Below, piece by piece: positions 63,428 to 64,000 of a DNA stretch of 64,000 nt (position 1 is the stretch's first letter; every line of letters begins with the position of its first letter). Source of the DNA: Nemopilema nomurai (taxonomy: Eukaryota > Cnidaria > Scyphozoa > Rhizostomeae > Rhizostomatidae); NCBI GenBank assembly GCA_003864495.1, contig ML133426.1, positions 1,984,001 through 2,048,000 of the forward strand, written 5' to 3'. The notes below the pieces were generated by a model. The model was not told the origin of the DNA and did not search any database. It saw only the letters and a list, made by a program, of their open reading frames with translations. A program made the position numbers and the translations under genes.

Positions 63428-63634
63428 GAATCATGTATGCAACGGTATAATCGACTTTGCAACAGATATTTAGGAAAGAAACGTCGTCATTGGATTAATC
63501 CAGAACGTACCGATAGATTGTGGGTGAATGCTTTCAAGGGGGAGGATACATTGCGGGCAGCAACTCGCGCCGAGATGAAATTTCAACCCGTGTTAAAAAA
63601 CCACGTTGAATTCAACCCGCTCATATTCTGCTGA
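63428..63634 (+). pseudogene. Possible PIF/Harbinger transposase N-terminal fragment
   Basis: The end of a 116-codon plus frame reads GKKRRHWINPERTDRLWVN. The family often has RRRFWVRPGRT-type wording at this place. Only about 20 residues support this and no catalytic residues are present, so the call is tentative. Confidence 0.25.
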
Positions 63635-63650
63635 GGTATTGTGCACGCAA

Positions 63651-64000
63651 TCAATTGAATTTTGCTCGCTGGACGCTCGTTTTCGTGCTTTCTCCGTAGC
63701 AATCATTTAAAAGTCGATACTTCCTTGCAAAGGGAATCGAGATAAGAATTGTAGAGCTTCGCGAATTCAATAAGATGTCCAGGAACGGTGAGACCGAGGG
63801 CACAGTTATGCCTTTCATTTTGTCAATATTTTTGGAGCTAAGGCTCTTCTGGAGCTCTGCGTCCACTTTGACTACAATCTCAAAGAGATACTGTACAAAG
63901 CAATCACAACAACGGATTTGTTCAGCATGTCCTTCAGTGTTCGCATCTACGATGCAATCTTTGAATGCAGAGGGGGCCGTTCTAGCTCTCGTACGCCTTC
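63651..64000 (-). CDS. Partial ORF open to the window edge, unknown
   Basis: The minus frame that stops at 63651 stays open to base 64000, about 116 codons, and would continue outside. It reads a cysteine-containing segment (IRCCDCFVQYLFEIVVKVDA) and then AELQKSLSSKNIDKMKG. A different frame near 63690-63810 also reads a plausible C-terminus (VPGHLIEFAKLYNSYLD), so a frameshift or splice may lie near 63790. No family is recognised. Confidence 0.3.
   Translation of the reverse strand, partial: RRTRARTAPSAFKDCIVDANTEGHAEQIRCCDCFVQYLFEIVVKVDAELQKSLSSKNIDKMKGITVPSVSPFLDILLNSRSSTILISIPFARKYRLLNDCYGESTKTSVQRAKFN

Noticed and set aside
1..64000. CRISPR array or prokaryotic operon-like system
   Set aside because: The direct repeats are contiguous minisatellites without unique spacers, and the genes are spliced eukaryotic genes.

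Overview
The window is eukaryotic animal DNA: AT-rich, with multi-exon genes whose introns follow GT-AG, vertebrate-style gene families, many minisatellites and decayed transposons. The mix (a sushi/EGF membrane protein, CLPTM1, a choline-transporter-type SLC5, and hAT and LINE debris) suggests an invertebrate metazoan, and a cnidarian is my best guess. The sequence alone does not fix the species.

The first 36 kb is the gene-bearing part. Four genes all lie on the minus strand. UBA5 (526-1713) is the UFM1-activating E1 enzyme and is encoded in one uninterrupted exon. Next is a type I membrane protein of the SUSD4/SUSD6 kind (5632-12547, 8 exons, 567 aa). It has a signal peptide, four sushi modules with an EGF module inserted, one membrane helix, and a tail with LPxY and acidic-dileucine signals. 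CLPTM1 (12872-20239, 13 exons, 627 aa) starts its coding region only after a 3 kb gap from the fourth gene, an SLC5A7-like sodium/choline transporter (23218-35948, 7 exons, 538 aa, two introns of about 3.8 and 5.5 kb). I rebuilt the three multi-exon genes by hand from splice signals; every junction keeps frame and each total length is a multiple of three.

From 36 kb to the end I see almost no conserved coding sequence. Content there is mobile and repetitive: a clean 312-bp hAT-type MITE with an 8-bp target duplication (41438-41749), a second MITE-like element (36608-36769), a 2.2-kb minisatellite of 20/21-bp units (about 42609-44787) carrying a 275-aa open frame with a signal-like N-terminus, a 23-copy 15-bp satellite (46391-46735), a pair of roughly 245-bp LTR-like repeats in opposite orientation 20 kb apart, reverse-transcriptase fragments (58045-59490) and a frameshifted hAT transposase (61446-62669). 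One intronless 180-aa ORF with predicted membrane segments (45537-46079) may be an unrecognised gene.

The four recognised genes are unrelated in pathway: UFM1 conjugation, membrane-receptor turnover, ER/Golgi membrane protein handling and choline uptake. They look like ordinary chromosomal neighbours, not a functional cluster. I found no defence system, CRISPR array, rRNA or convincing tRNA.
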